Assembly: GCA_023442755.1 (NCBI GenBank)
Contig: JAEZXS010000328.1
Span: 1-23,923 of the forward strand
Direction of reading: 5' to 3'
Origin: Pseudomonadota bacterium
GTDB taxonomy: Bacteria > Desulfobacterota > Syntrophobacteria > Syntrophobacterales > Syntrophobacteraceae
DNA length: 23,923 bases
Below, one piece after another: positions 9,252-19,275 of the stretch. The translations under genes and the position numbers were made by a program. Under the pieces are notes generated by a model, which was not told where the DNA came from, ran no database searches, and saw only the letters and a program-made list of their open reading frames with translations. How positions within the stretch are numbered: position 1 is the first letter of the stretch; each line of letters starts with the position of its first letter.

Positions 9252-10238
9252 TCAGAGATGTATTTCCACGATGTCGCCGTCGTTCAGCACGTAGTCGCGC
9301 TGAACCAGCTGCCCGCTGAAAACACCCGTTCCCCAGACCTTTGCGAACTTCAGCCTCGTGACGAAATCTTTGTGGATTTCAGCGGCAAGCTCCTCGAGCG
9401 TGCTTTGCCTGGGCAGCACAAATGGAGCCCCCATGTCAGGGTCCTTTCCGGGCATCTTGGTGTATACCCGTATCACATCGGATAACTCGTAGATCTTTGC
9501 AAGAAACTGCTGCAGATTATACCCCGCCCGGATTGAGATCCCGATGCACGGCACAGCGACTTCGCATAATTCCCGAAAAGCCTCGAAGTCCTGTTCCGCC
9601 GCGTCATCGTCTATTTTGTTCACCGCCAGGAGGACCTTCTTCATGAATGGAGCCTTTTTCAGGCCTTCCGGAACGGGCATCTCAGGTGGATAAATGCGCA
9701 GACTGTTGAGGTAGGACAGGGTATCTTCGAGCTGCTGGAGCGGGTCCCCGTGAATGTCTATGAGGATGACGATTATATCCGTGCGCCTCAGCAGGTCGGT
9801 CATGCCCGGGTCCAGAAATTCCGGCGGCACCGGAGGCGTGTCCACGAGCTGGAACTGGATGTTTCCGAAATTGGCCATCCCAGGCGTGGGCTTCCAGGTG
9901 GTATGCGGAAAGTCGGCGATTTCCGGTTTGGCATTGGTGAGAGCCGCCACCAGGGAAGATTTGCCGGCGTTGGGGGCGCCGATGAATACCGCCTGCACCG
10001 CCCCTTCCCTCTCTATATTGAAAACGCTTTCCCTCTTCCCTGCCCCTTTCTTCTGCTGCGCTTCGCTCTTGTGTTTGGCGATGCGTTTGCGCAGGTCCGC
10101 CCTCAGCTTATCCGTGCCCTTGTGCTTGGGCATGATCGTAAGCATTTCTTCCAGGGCTTCCAGCTTTTCCTCGGTCGTCCTTGCTTCCCTGTAACGTTTT
10201 TCGGCTTCAAAGTAAGGGGGCGGCAGGTTGGCAGGCAT
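9252..10238 (-). CDS. DRG/Obg-like GTPase with C-terminal TGS domain
   Basis: This is a 328-residue P-loop GTPase. After a basic, probably helical N-terminal region (1-78) it shows G1 GAPNAGKS (87-94), the G2 threonines in PHTTWKP (113-114), G3 DTPP (133-136) and G4 NKID (207-210). A TGS domain follows at about 254-328, ending NDGDIVEIHL. This order resembles archaeal and eukaryotic DRG proteins, which act with ribosomes, more than the ribosome-assembly Obg proteins. The role is inferred to be translation-linked. I chose the ATG at 10236-10238: the protein family starts near there and a GGAGAAAGGGAAG tract lies upstream. The open frame extends to 10316 without convincing coding character. It is divergent from the selenoprotein candidate, with 170 bases between starts. 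Confidence 0.85.
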   Translation of the reverse strand: MPANLPPPYFEAEKRYREARTTEEKLEALEEMLTIMPKHKGTDKLRADLRKRIAKHKSEAQQKKGAGKRESVFNIEREGAVQAVFIGAPNAGKSSLVAALTNAKPEIADFPHTTWKPTPGMANFGNIQFQLVDTPPVPPEFLDPGMTDLLRRTDIIVILIDIHGDPLQQLEDTLSYLNSLRIYPPEMPVPEGLKKAPFMKKVLLAVNKIDDDAAEQDFEAFRELCEVAVPCIGISIRAGYNLQQFLAKIYELSDVIRVYTKMPGKDPDMGAPFVLPRQSTLEELAAEIHKDFVTRLKFAKVWGTGVFSGQLVQRDYVLNDGDIVEIHL

Positions 10239-10408
10239 ATTGCGCTTCCCTTTCTCCGGCCCTTGTGAGATATGCATAGGGGCAAAAAGCAGCATCTCCG
10301 GGCGCCGGTGTTTCAATTGCTCGTCGACTGCCGGGGGAGTTACGATTTCCGTCTATCGGACACGCCGCGCGTTGCGCTGCTCGAATCCACTGCACAGGAG
10401 AACAGATT

Positions 10409-10576
10409 TTGATTTGCGAACAATGTAAGAACGAACTGCAGATTGTCAGAACCTGACGCCGGATTTACCTGCGCTGCCGGGGATGCGGCGCAACCTACAA
10501 CATCACGGATCTTCGCGAAGAACTCACGGACGAACTGGAACAGGAACTGGCTTATTGCAGGGTAGACCTTATGTGA
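10409..10576 (+). CDS. Candidate dual-CXXC small selenoprotein (in-frame TGA read as Sec)
   Basis: From TTG at 10409 (AGGAG eight bases upstream, 10396-10400) the frame reads MICEQCKNELQIVRT, then TGA at 10454-10456, then RRIYLRCRGCGATYNITD and an acidic C-terminus to a second TGA at 10574. Treated as one product it is 55 residues: Cys3/Cys6, Sec16, Cys23/Cys26 and Cys50. The two CxxC pairs form a zinc-ribbon-like or redox module that only makes sense if the frame is read through. The downstream half keeps coding character, a SECIS-like hairpin follows the TGA at the right distance, and a strong terminator closes the unit. I recall, without being able to check, a family of small dual-CXXC proteins with Cys or Sec forms in related bacteria. 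The function is unknown. Alternatives are a nonsense mutation, a sequencing error, or a 15-residue peptide. Confidence 0.7.
10470..10492 (+). promoter_or_regulatory. Bacterial SECIS-like hairpin
   Basis: TGCGCTGC (10470-10477) pairs with GCGGCGCA (10485-10492), eight base pairs including one G-U. The seven-base loop CGGGGAT starts 21 bases after the in-frame TGA. Bacterial SECIS elements lie inside the coding region just after UGA, with a G among the first two loop bases and a short UGA-to-loop distance; this hairpin meets those known criteria. It would be the binding site for SelB. Confidence 0.6.
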
Positions 10577-10599
10577 TTGCGGCCACCCGCGGGGCAATC

Positions 10600-10633
10600 A
10601 AAAAAGGACCGGATGTAGATCCGGTCCTTTTTT
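10600..10633. terminator. Bidirectional terminator between the selenoprotein candidate and alaS
   Basis: AAAAAAGGACCGGAT (10600-10614) and ATCCGGTCCTTTTTT (10619-10633) form a perfect 15-base-pair stem with a GTAG loop and a U run in both directions. It ends alaS on the minus strand and implies a plus-strand transcript arriving from the selenoprotein candidate. Confidence 0.93.
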
Positions 10634-10637
10634 GGTT

Positions 10638-13298
<2,661 letters not shown>

Positions 13299-13357
13299 CC
13301 AGAAAGCTCCTTCCAAGACTATGAATTTCTTTGATTATACACCGGCGGCAAAGCCGG

Positions 13358-14389
13358 TTACTCGGCTGTCGCGGCCGCAACTGCGGGGGCGGCAGGCTTC
13401 AGGTCGTGGATCTCGCGAATCTTCTCCTCGATTTCCGTCATCAGTTCGGGATGCTCGCGGAGGAAAGTCTTGGAGTTTTCCCTGCCCTGACCCAGTCTTT
13501 CGCCTTTGTAGGAGTACCACGTGCCGGATTTTTCCACCAGGTTGGCATCCACTCCGAGGTCGAGGAGGTCGCCATCCTTTGATATTCCACGCCCGTACAC
13601 GATATCGAACTCGGCTTCCCGGAACGGCGGGGCGATTTTATTCTTCACCACCTTCACCTTGGTCCGGTTTCCGATTACGTCCTGGCCTTCCTTGATCGGG
13701 CCGATGCGGCGGATATCCATCCGCATGGTGGCGTAGAACTTGAGGGCGTTGCCTCCGGTGGTCGTTTCGGGCGAGCCGTACAGCACGCCGATCTTCATGC
13801 GGATCTGGTTGGTAAAGATAACGCAGGTCTTCGATTTGCTGATGGCGGATACCAGCTTTCGCAACGCCTGGCTCATAAGTCTCGCCTGGAGCCCGACATG
13901 CGGATCGCCCATCTCGCCTTCTATTTCCGCCTTCGGCACCAGAGCGGCAACCGAGTCGACGACAACCACATCAATTGCGTTGCTGCGCACCAGGATTTCG
14001 GCGATCTCCAGCGCCTGTTCGCCGTAGTCCGGCTGGCTTACGAGAAGGTCTTCGACCACCACTCCCAGTTTGCGCGCATATTGAATATCGAGGGCGTGTT
14101 CTGCATCGACGAAGGCCGCAAGCCCGCCAAGCTTCTGCGCCTCGGAGATGATATGCAGCGCAAGGGTGGTCTTCCCCGAAGACTCAGGTCCGAAAATCTC
14201 GATTATACGTCCCCGGGCAACGCCCCCTATTCCCAGGGCAAGATCGAGGGACAGGCAGCCGGTGGAAATAACCGGCACCTCTACATGGGCGCCTTCTCCA
14301 AGCCGCATGATGGCGCCTTTTCCACACATGCGTTCGATCTGGGACACAGCTGCGTCAATTGCTCGTTGTCGGTCGTCCATAAGTCCCAT
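13358..14389 (-). CDS. recA: Recombinase RecA
   Basis: This 343-residue recombinase forms filaments on single-stranded DNA and drives homologous strand exchange and SOS signalling. It has Walker A GPESSGKT at 67-74, Walker B VVVVDSVAAL at about 142-151, and the DNA-binding loop region FTNQIRMKIG followed by SPETTTGGNALKFY. The C-terminal tail is short and Ala-rich (LKPAAPAVAAATAE) rather than strongly acidic. The ATG at 14387-14389 follows GAAGGAG nine bases upstream. No clear LexA box was found in the 121-base gap before it, although lineage-specific boxes differ. recX, which often follows recA, is absent; alaS comes directly after a small ACCGGC/GCCGGT hairpin at the stop codon. Confidence 0.98.
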   Translation of the reverse strand: MGLMDDRQRAIDAAVSQIERMCGKGAIMRLGEGAHVEVPVISTGCLSLDLALGIGGVARGRIIEIFGPESSGKTTLALHIISEAQKLGGLAAFVDAEHALDIQYARKLGVVVEDLLVSQPDYGEQALEIAEILVRSNAIDVVVVDSVAALVPKAEIEGEMGDPHVGLQARLMSQALRKLVSAISKSKTCVIFTNQIRMKIGVLYGSPETTTGGNALKFYATMRMDIRRIGPIKEGQDVIGNRTKVKVVKNKIAPPFREAEFDIVYGRGISKDGDLLDLGVDANLVEKSGTWYSYKGERLGQGRENSKTFLREHPELMTEIEEKIREIHDLKPAAPAVAAATAE

Positions 14390-14510
14390 GGATGGGTCTC
14401 CTTCGAATAAATACAGTGATATATTAGAACCGGGATTTCACAGGATTACGAGTGGAAAGCCGCGTCCCCTGTCTATAAACATGCCAAGCAGCAGATAAGA
14501 ATTCGTCCCC

Positions 14511-15092
14511 TCAGGCTGGATGTCCGAAAGGCGCTCTGAATAGCGGGGTATATCGTGCGCCGTCCGGCCTCAAATCACTTTTATACAATACAAGTTCAGT
14601 AACGTCAAAGGGTTCCGCGGCGAACTCGCGGTGATCGAGAAGGAGTTGCTGGAGGACCTGGATCCGCTGCCGGCCGCGCACACGGCCGAGGGTCAAATGC
14701 GGCCGAAAGGGGCGATCTTCCGGGTTGAAACCGAACGGAACCAGGGCGAGGTCCACCTCCTTCTGGATGCGGATCAGAGGCTCGGAATCACCCCGAAGCC
14801 CTACCCACACCACGCGGGGCTGCTTGACATTGGGAAAGGCGCCGCAGGAGGCGGGCTGAAGCCGAAACCCTTTGGCCCGGGCGGAAATTCCGGCAAGTAC
14901 CGGCTTCATTTCCTCGATCAGATCGGGCGCAACGTTTCCAAGGAATTTGAGCGTGAGGTGAATCCCGTCGGGTTTGACCCAGCCGACCTGGGCGTCGCTT
15001 TTCTTCAGGTCCCGGCCCAGGGATTCCAACTGACTCCGGACGATATCCGGAAGTTCGATGGCGACGAAACTGCGGATGGAGTTGCTTTCCAT
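14511..15092 (-). CDS. thpR: RNA 2',3'-cyclic phosphodiesterase
   Basis: This 193-residue protein belongs to the 2H phosphoesterase superfamily (formerly 2'-5' RNA ligase, LigT), which opens 2',3'-cyclic phosphates at RNA ends. The two catalytic HxT motifs are present as HLTL (His45, Thr47) and HLTLGR (His132, Thr134), and the N-terminal IRSFVAIELPD is typical. I chose ATG at 15090-15092; an in-frame TTG at 15122 would add ten residues not usual in the family. It lies between cinA and recA on the same strand, a common arrangement (cinA-thpR-recA), with 91- and 121-base gaps. A TATAAT near 15122 has no convincing -35. Confidence 0.92.
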   Translation of the reverse strand: MESNSIRSFVAIELPDIVRSQLESLGRDLKKSDAQVGWVKPDGIHLTLKFLGNVAPDLIEEMKPVLAGISARAKGFRLQPASCGAFPNVKQPRVVWVGLRGDSEPLIRIQKEVDLALVPFGFNPEDRPFRPHLTLGRVRGRQRIQVLQQLLLDHREFAAEPFDVTELVLYKSDLRPDGARYTPLFRAPFGHPA

Positions 15093-15183
15093 AAAAGCCC
15101 CAAAGCCGTGAAGAAGAACCAATTATAAAGAATATTGAGATCAGTTCCCGTCGTTCGTGAGACGCCTCTCGAACGCATTCATG

Positions 15184-16464
15184 TCAATCGCAACGAAGCG
15201 GCGACGAGTTGCTCAAAAGCTTCCACAGGAGGACCAGTGCAGCCTGGGCCGCGTGTTCCTGGATTTCCTCTCTTTCCCCGCCGAACCGATATTTTTCGAC
15301 CAGTTTCTTCTCCGGCGTCACGCATCCGATATACACCGTGCCGACGGGCTTTTCGGCGCTTCCGCCGGATGGCCCCGCTATTCCCGTTACGGAGACCGCC
15401 ACATCGACGCCCTTTCCGCCTTTCCGGGTGCGCGCGCCTTCGGCCATGGCGAGTGCCACCTGCTCGCTCACCGCCCCGTACCTGGCTAAGAGGTCCTCCG
15501 GAACCCCGAGCAGTTCCATTTTCGCTTCGTTGCTGTAGGTGACATAGGCACGGTCGAGGTAATCGGAGGCACCGGGAATAGCCGCAATCTTGCGCGACAC
15601 GAGACCGCCGGTGCATGATTCCGCCAGGGCCAGGCTCCACCCCCGCTCGCGCAGATGCCGGCCGATCACCCTTTCCAGGCAGTCGTCATCGTGTCCGCTG
15701 ATATTATGTGGCCCGATAAGGGCAGTCACCCTCTCTTCGGCCTTTTTCACCAGGTTGCGGCATTCTTCCTCGTTGGCGGCCGAAGCGAAAATGGTTACCC
15801 AATTTTCCCTTCCGTGCGGAAGATACCCGATGTCCACCCCCATTCCCTGGAAATCGCACAACCGGAGCCGGCGATTCACCTCGGCTTCGAGAAGCCCCTG
15901 GATCCGGACGACGTGCTTTATGTAGGAGCACCGCTTCGGGAAGCGGAATTCCAGGTCCGGAATGACGATCTTACCCAGCAGATAACGCATTTCATCCGGG
16001 ACCCCGGGCAGAAAGTAGCAGGGGAAATTTTCGTGAAGCAGGAAGAATCCGGCCATATCCAGCCCCAGCTTGACGGCCCCCCGGGGCAGTTCGGCCATCC
16101 TTTCCACTTCCTTGGACCAGCGCCCCGTGCCGACCAACCGCTGCCTGAGCCACTGGGCATAGTCCCGGTTCACCGCCAGCGGGATGCTGAAGGCTTTGGA
16201 CACGGCCGCAATGGTCTTATCGTCGTCGGTTGGGCCGAGCCCGCCCGTGACGATGAGGAAATGGGATTTATTCAAGCATGCGCAAAGATGGTCGGCGATG
16301 ACATCCTCGCTGTCGCCGATGGTGATGATCCTGTCCAGGCGAAATCCCCTGGAGCGCAGTTCCAGCGCAATATGGTGGGCATTACCGTTGGGGATGTCGC
16401 CCAACAGGATTTCGTCCCCGATCGTCATGAGCGTTCCGGTTATTTCGACGGGCTTTTCAGTCAT
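15184..16464 (-). CDS. cinA: CinA-like protein with nicotinamide-nucleotide amidase domain
   Basis: This 426-residue two-domain protein has an N-terminal MoaB/MogA-like COG1058 domain, shown by MTIGDEILLGDIPNGN and GGLGPTDDD (74-82). Its C-terminal CinA domain includes LALAESCTGGLVSRKIA, VTYSNEAK and VTGIAGPSGGSAEKPVGTVYIG. The known C-terminal activity hydrolyses NMN to nicotinate mononucleotide for pyridine nucleotide recycling; the N-terminal domain of homologues has ADP-ribose pyrophosphatase activity. Its neighbourhood with recA reflects the historical competence/damage-inducible name. The start at ATG 16462-16464 is chosen because AAGG sits eight bases upstream; another ATG two codons earlier (16470) is nearly as likely. 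The open frame extends to 16563 but that stretch lacks family character. Confidence 0.95.
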   Translation of the reverse strand: MTEKPVEITGTLMTIGDEILLGDIPNGNAHHIALELRSRGFRLDRIITIGDSEDVIADHLCACLNKSHFLIVTGGLGPTDDDKTIAAVSKAFSIPLAVNRDYAQWLRQRLVGTGRWSKEVERMAELPRGAVKLGLDMAGFFLLHENFPCYFLPGVPDEMRYLLGKIVIPDLEFRFPKRCSYIKHVVRIQGLLEAEVNRRLRLCDFQGMGVDIGYLPHGRENWVTIFASAANEEECRNLVKKAEERVTALIGPHNISGHDDDCLERVIGRHLRERGWSLALAESCTGGLVSRKIAAIPGASDYLDRAYVTYSNEAKMELLGVPEDLLARYGAVSEQVALAMAEGARTRKGGKGVDVAVSVTGIAGPSGGSAEKPVGTVYIGCVTPEKKLVEKYRFGGEREEIQEHAAQAALVLLWKLLSNSSPLRCD

Positions 16465-16594
16465 TGTCATTGCCTTATGTTCAATCCGGTTCCGAAGACC
16501 GGTCGGAAGCGGAAGTGCTGTATGGTCGGCAACCGGTCTCCCATCTGCTCTTATTCTAAGCATCTTCCAGGGCCGAATGCCGTCGATCGAAGAA

Positions 16595-17752
16595 TTACTC
16601 CTCCTCCCCGATTATCCGCCTGTAAACATCGGGAATGGGAACACCCGTTTCCCGGGCTATCCGGCTGCATTCCTCATATTCCGGGATGATCCGCACATTG
16701 CCGCTCGGCAAAACCACCCGCTTCACCCTGACCGAACCGAAAACCGTATCCAGGGTTTGCTGTTCACGCGGAACTTCCAGCCGCCGCACTTCCTGCACCC
16801 GTATGCCCAGGGTAGTCGTTTCCGTCATGAGCAGCTCAGCGGCCGCGCTTTCCAGGGCAGGATCGACCAAGACCCGCAGCAGAACACCCGGTCTGTTCTT
16901 TTTCATCTGCACGGGCATGATGCCGGCGTCCAATGCCCCGAGCGCGAAAAGCTTTTCGAACACGTAATTGTATATTTCCGGGTTCATGTCATCAATATTG
17001 GTCTCGAGCATGAGCAGCCTGCGCTCCATGACGGAGACCTCGGATTTCCCCAGGAAGACGCGCAGAAGGTTCGGCGGATCGGTTGACGGATGTTTGCCGA
17101 CGCCGTAGCCGGTTCCCAGCAGCGTCATGGAGGGAACCTGCCCGAAGCTTTCCGCAAGGGTCGCAACGATGCCGGCCCCGGTCGGCGTCACGAGTTCGCG
17201 CTCCATGGTAGTTCCGTATACGGGGACTCCCGAAAGAATCGCGCTCGTTGCCGGGGCGGGAAGAGGAATCGTTCCGTGCTGCGTTTTCACAAAACCCCGG
17301 CCGACGGGAATCGGCGATGCAACGATCTTCTCGATCTTCAGGTAGCCAAGGCAGAACACGGCGCCTGCAATGTCCAGGATGGAATCGACAGCTCCCACTT
17401 CATGAAAGTGAACATCGGCTGCAGGGATGCCATGTACCCTGCCTTCGGCCTGCGCAATCCGCTTGAAGACGGCGATGCTTTTTTCTTTTACGCCCGGCTG
17501 CAGGCCGCTTTCATTGAGAAGCGTCTCGATATCGGTGAACCTGCGGTGCGGCTGGTGACCGGCCGAAATGACGACCCGGACGCCTTCTATGGCTCCGCGC
17601 CGTTCCCGGGAGGAAGCGATGGTCCAGTCGGAGAGCGCGATTTTGCGCATTTCGGCTTCTAGCGCCTCGATGGGAACCCCCAGGTCTATGAGCGCTCCCA
17701 GTGTCATGTCTCCGCTTATCCCGGAGAAACAGTCGAAATAGGCTATGTTCAT
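16595..17752 (-). CDS. larC: Nickel-pincer cofactor biosynthesis protein LarC
   Basis: This 385-residue protein of the LarC (DUF111) family inserts nickel into the pyridinium-thiocarboxylate cofactor used by lactate racemase and related enzymes. It begins MNIAYFDCFSGISGDM, contains the conserved DVHFHEVGAVDSILDIAG, PATSAILSGVPV and ELVTPTGAG, and has the C-terminal half with ETNIDDMNPE. In some bacteria larC is split into larC1 and larC2 joined by programmed frameshifting; here it is one uninterrupted frame. The ATG at 17750-17752 marks the family start. larA, larB and larE are not in the window, so its client enzyme is encoded elsewhere. It is the first gene of the minus-strand cluster and is divergent from the tRNA-Ser genes. 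Confidence 0.95.
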   Translation of the reverse strand: MNIAYFDCFSGISGDMTLGALIDLGVPIEALEAEMRKIALSDWTIASSRERRGAIEGVRVVISAGHQPHRRFTDIETLLNESGLQPGVKEKSIAVFKRIAQAEGRVHGIPAADVHFHEVGAVDSILDIAGAVFCLGYLKIEKIVASPIPVGRGFVKTQHGTIPLPAPATSAILSGVPVYGTTMERELVTPTGAGIVATLAESFGQVPSMTLLGTGYGVGKHPSTDPPNLLRVFLGKSEVSVMERRLLMLETNIDDMNPEIYNYVFEKLFALGALDAGIMPVQMKKNRPGVLLRVLVDPALESAAAELLMTETTTLGIRVQEVRRLEVPREQQTLDTVFGSVRVKRVVLPSGNVRIIPEYEECSRIARETGVPIPDVYRRIIGEEE

Positions 17753-17899
17753 TCGGCATCCTGAAGCTGTGAGATAAATTTTAGGAAAAGTTCGCCGCAC
17801 CGCCGGATTTTAGTTGCGGCTCCGGTGCTGCGTCAATTATATTCGCCTGCCTAAAGGGACGGCATTTCGCGTCCGTTTGCCGGAAGTTCCGGGATTTTC

Positions 17900-17926
17900 T
17901 TGACATGCCGGGACGGTGTATATAAA
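17900..17926 (+). promoter_or_regulatory. Promoter of the tRNA-Ser pair
   Basis: A consensus TTGACA (17900-17905) is followed by TATAAA (17921-17926) after 15 bases; TAAACT two bases on gives a 17-base spacer with a poorer -10. It ends 34 bases before the first tRNA gene. Confidence 0.65.
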
Positions 17927-17960
17927 CTAATCGGTCTGAGTGGGAAATTCCTTCCCTCTT

Positions 17961-18052
17961 GGAGGGATGGCCGAGTGGTTTAAGGCGGCGGTCTTGAAAA
18001 CCGTTGTTCCGTTTGCGCGGAACCGTGGGTTCGAATCCTACTCCCTCCGCCA
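17961..18052 (+). tRNA. tRNA-Ser (anticodon UGA)
   Basis: The acceptor arms GGAGGGA (17961-17967) and TCCCTCC (18042-18048) pair, with discriminator G and encoded CCA (18050-18052). The anticodon loop CTTGAAA carries TGA at 17995-17997, reading UCA/UCG-type serine codons. The long variable arm (GTTCCG/CGGAAC type) and the T arm GGGTTCGAATCC are typical of tRNA-Ser. Length is 92 bases. Confidence 0.97.
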
Positions 18053-18067
18053 CCTGAAAAATATGCT

Positions 18068-18161
18068 GGAGAGATGGCCGAGTCGGCTGAAGGCGCTCGC
18101 CTGCTAAGCGAGTGTACGCTGTAAAGGTGTACCGAGGGTTCGAATCCCTCTCTCTCCGCCA
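18068..18161 (+). tRNA. tRNA-Ser (anticodon GCU)
   Basis: The acceptor arms GGAGAGA (18068-18074) and TCTCTCC (18151-18157) pair, with discriminator G and encoded CCA (18159-18161). The anticodon stem CTCGC/GCGAG holds the loop CTGCTAA with GCT at 18103-18105, reading AGC/AGU. A long variable arm and a GGGTTCGAATCCC T arm are present. It is 15 bases after the first tRNA-Ser, so both come from one transcript. Confidence 0.97.
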
Positions 18162-18174
18162 CCAGAAAAAAACG

Positions 18175-18211
18175 AGCCCCCGTTCCGGTACTGCCGGAAT
18201 GGGGGCTTTTT
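18175..18211 (+). terminator. Terminator of the tRNA-Ser operon
   Basis: A 14-base-pair stem forms between AGCCCCCGTTCCGG (18175-18188) and CCGGAATGGGGGCT (18194-18207), with loop TACTG and one G-U pair. A run of T begins at 18207. Confidence 0.93.
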
Positions 18212-18346
18212 ATTTCCAAATCCCTTCCTGCTGGAAGTCCGTTATTTGCAATTTTAAGGTGGCGCCCGGAGGACCCGACACTTACATTTCAGGTTTTGCA
18301 GCCTGACAGACTGCGGAATTCCGAGATCAGAAAAGAGTTCACACAA

Positions 18347-18553
18347 ATGTTCGAAATGCTTGTTGGGTTTTTGATAATGGTCCTTGTCCGCACAGTCGCT
18401 CCACGCCATGCGTTGCGCCTGGAATCCGGACCCGATGAACAGGATTCCCGGGAGATATTCGCCCTGGGTTTGTGCATGACAATTGTGGCTTTTTCCATAG
18501 CCGTCTTTTTAATTTCGTACTGCCAGTTCCTACCCACGCAAATTGATGGCTAA
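18347..18553 (+). CDS. Possible small two-helix membrane protein
   Basis: I do not recognise this 68-residue protein. It has two hydrophobic stretches, about residues 3-16 (EMLVGFLIMVLVRT) and 42-62 (ending FSIAVFLISYC), joined by a polar, charged linker, consistent with a small hairpin membrane protein. The ATG at 18347 has only a weak AAAAGAG upstream; the frame is open from 18296, which would add 17 residues. It sits alone between the tRNA terminator and a minus-strand hypothetical gene. The remaining bases from 18212 to 18684 hold nothing else that I can support. Confidence 0.35.
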   Translation: MFEMLVGFLIMVLVRTVAPRHALRLESGPDEQDSREIFALGLCMTIVAFSIAVFLISYCQFLPTQIDG

Positions 18554-18684
18554 AACCGCTTGTTCGGCACTCGATCACGCTGCTGCTGATATGAATAGCA
18601 CTTCCGGCATGGCATTCCCGCAGCACCGATGGTCTCCTTCGATCGAACTCTCTCATCTTTCACGGACCGACCATGTACCCCACG

Positions 18685-19272
18685 TCAACGCGTTCGGCGA
18701 GGAATTCGGCGTAGGGACGCTCCAGGTGTCAGCGAGGAAAAAAGGTAGACCGCACCGGTCGAAGTGGTGGTGTAGGTGATGTCCCGGAAAGCCGGGTCTG
18801 CCGCCATTAGTGCCAGGCATTCCCCGATCTGTTCCGCGGTGAGGTTGAACGGAAACTCCAGGAAAAGCGCCAGCGGAAGCGGCCGGGGATCCTCCGCCGA
18901 GTTGCTCCGGACCTCTTCCGCGATGAGCATCACCGGCGAGGATTTTCTGTCCATGATGGAAGCATATGTCCTGCTGAGCAACGCGGGTGCGTGGTAGAGG
19001 GATTTTCTGGAAACACCCGCAAAGACCGCCAGGTCGGTGTTCGTCGCAAGAGTCTCTTCAAGGAGCGCACCCATGTCCTCCGCAACCGGCCGGTCGCCCT
19101 CCGGCCATTCGCACTCTTTCAGCCGTGCGAAAAGCGCCTCTTCATCGACAGCGCAACCGCGGCGACTGCTTTCGCGTATGGCTTCCGCAATCAGGCTACC
19201 GATTGGCGATGGAGCCTGCTGGTGGGAAAACAAGGTTTGTGATTCGGCCCCTGCGCCACCTTCTTCCACCAT
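18685..19272 (-). CDS. Hypothetical protein, C-terminus probably frameshifted
   Basis: I do not recognise this 195-residue soluble protein and assign no function. Visible blocks are LATNTDLAVFAGVSRKSLYHA, PLPLALFLEFPFNLTAEQI and DITYTTTSTGAVYLFSS; the last looks like a conserved strand near the end of a domain. After FSSL the frame turns into PGASLRRIPRRTR and stops. A different frame downstream gives HLERPYAEFLAERVDVGYMVGP, ending at 18660, which looks more protein-like. Removing one base near 18735 would join them. No ribosome site is seen before the ATG at 19272, and insertion-sequence-like repeats lie just upstream, so the N-terminus may also be altered. Confidence 0.5.
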   Translation of the reverse strand: MVEEGGAGAESQTLFSHQQAPSPIGSLIAEAIRESSRRGCAVDEEALFARLKECEWPEGDRPVAEDMGALLEETLATNTDLAVFAGVSRKSLYHAPALLSRTYASIMDRKSSPVMLIAEEVRSNSAEDPRPLPLALFLEFPFNLTAEQIGECLALMAADPAFRDITYTTTSTGAVYLFSSLTPGASLRRIPRRTR

Positions 19273-19275
19273 CAG

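Noticed and set aside
10454..10456. TGA as an ordinary stop of a 15-residue peptide
   Set aside because: The downstream in-phase CxxC, the hairpin and the terminator favour read-through as selenocysteine. This cannot be excluded without comparative data.
14390..14510. LexA/SOS box upstream of recA
   Set aside because: CTGT-containing segments are present but none forms a convincing inverted repeat of a known SOS box.
15655..16689. 344-codon plus-strand open frame
   Set aside because: It is antisense to cinA and the end of larC, both with full family motifs, and has no ribosome site or recognisable domain.
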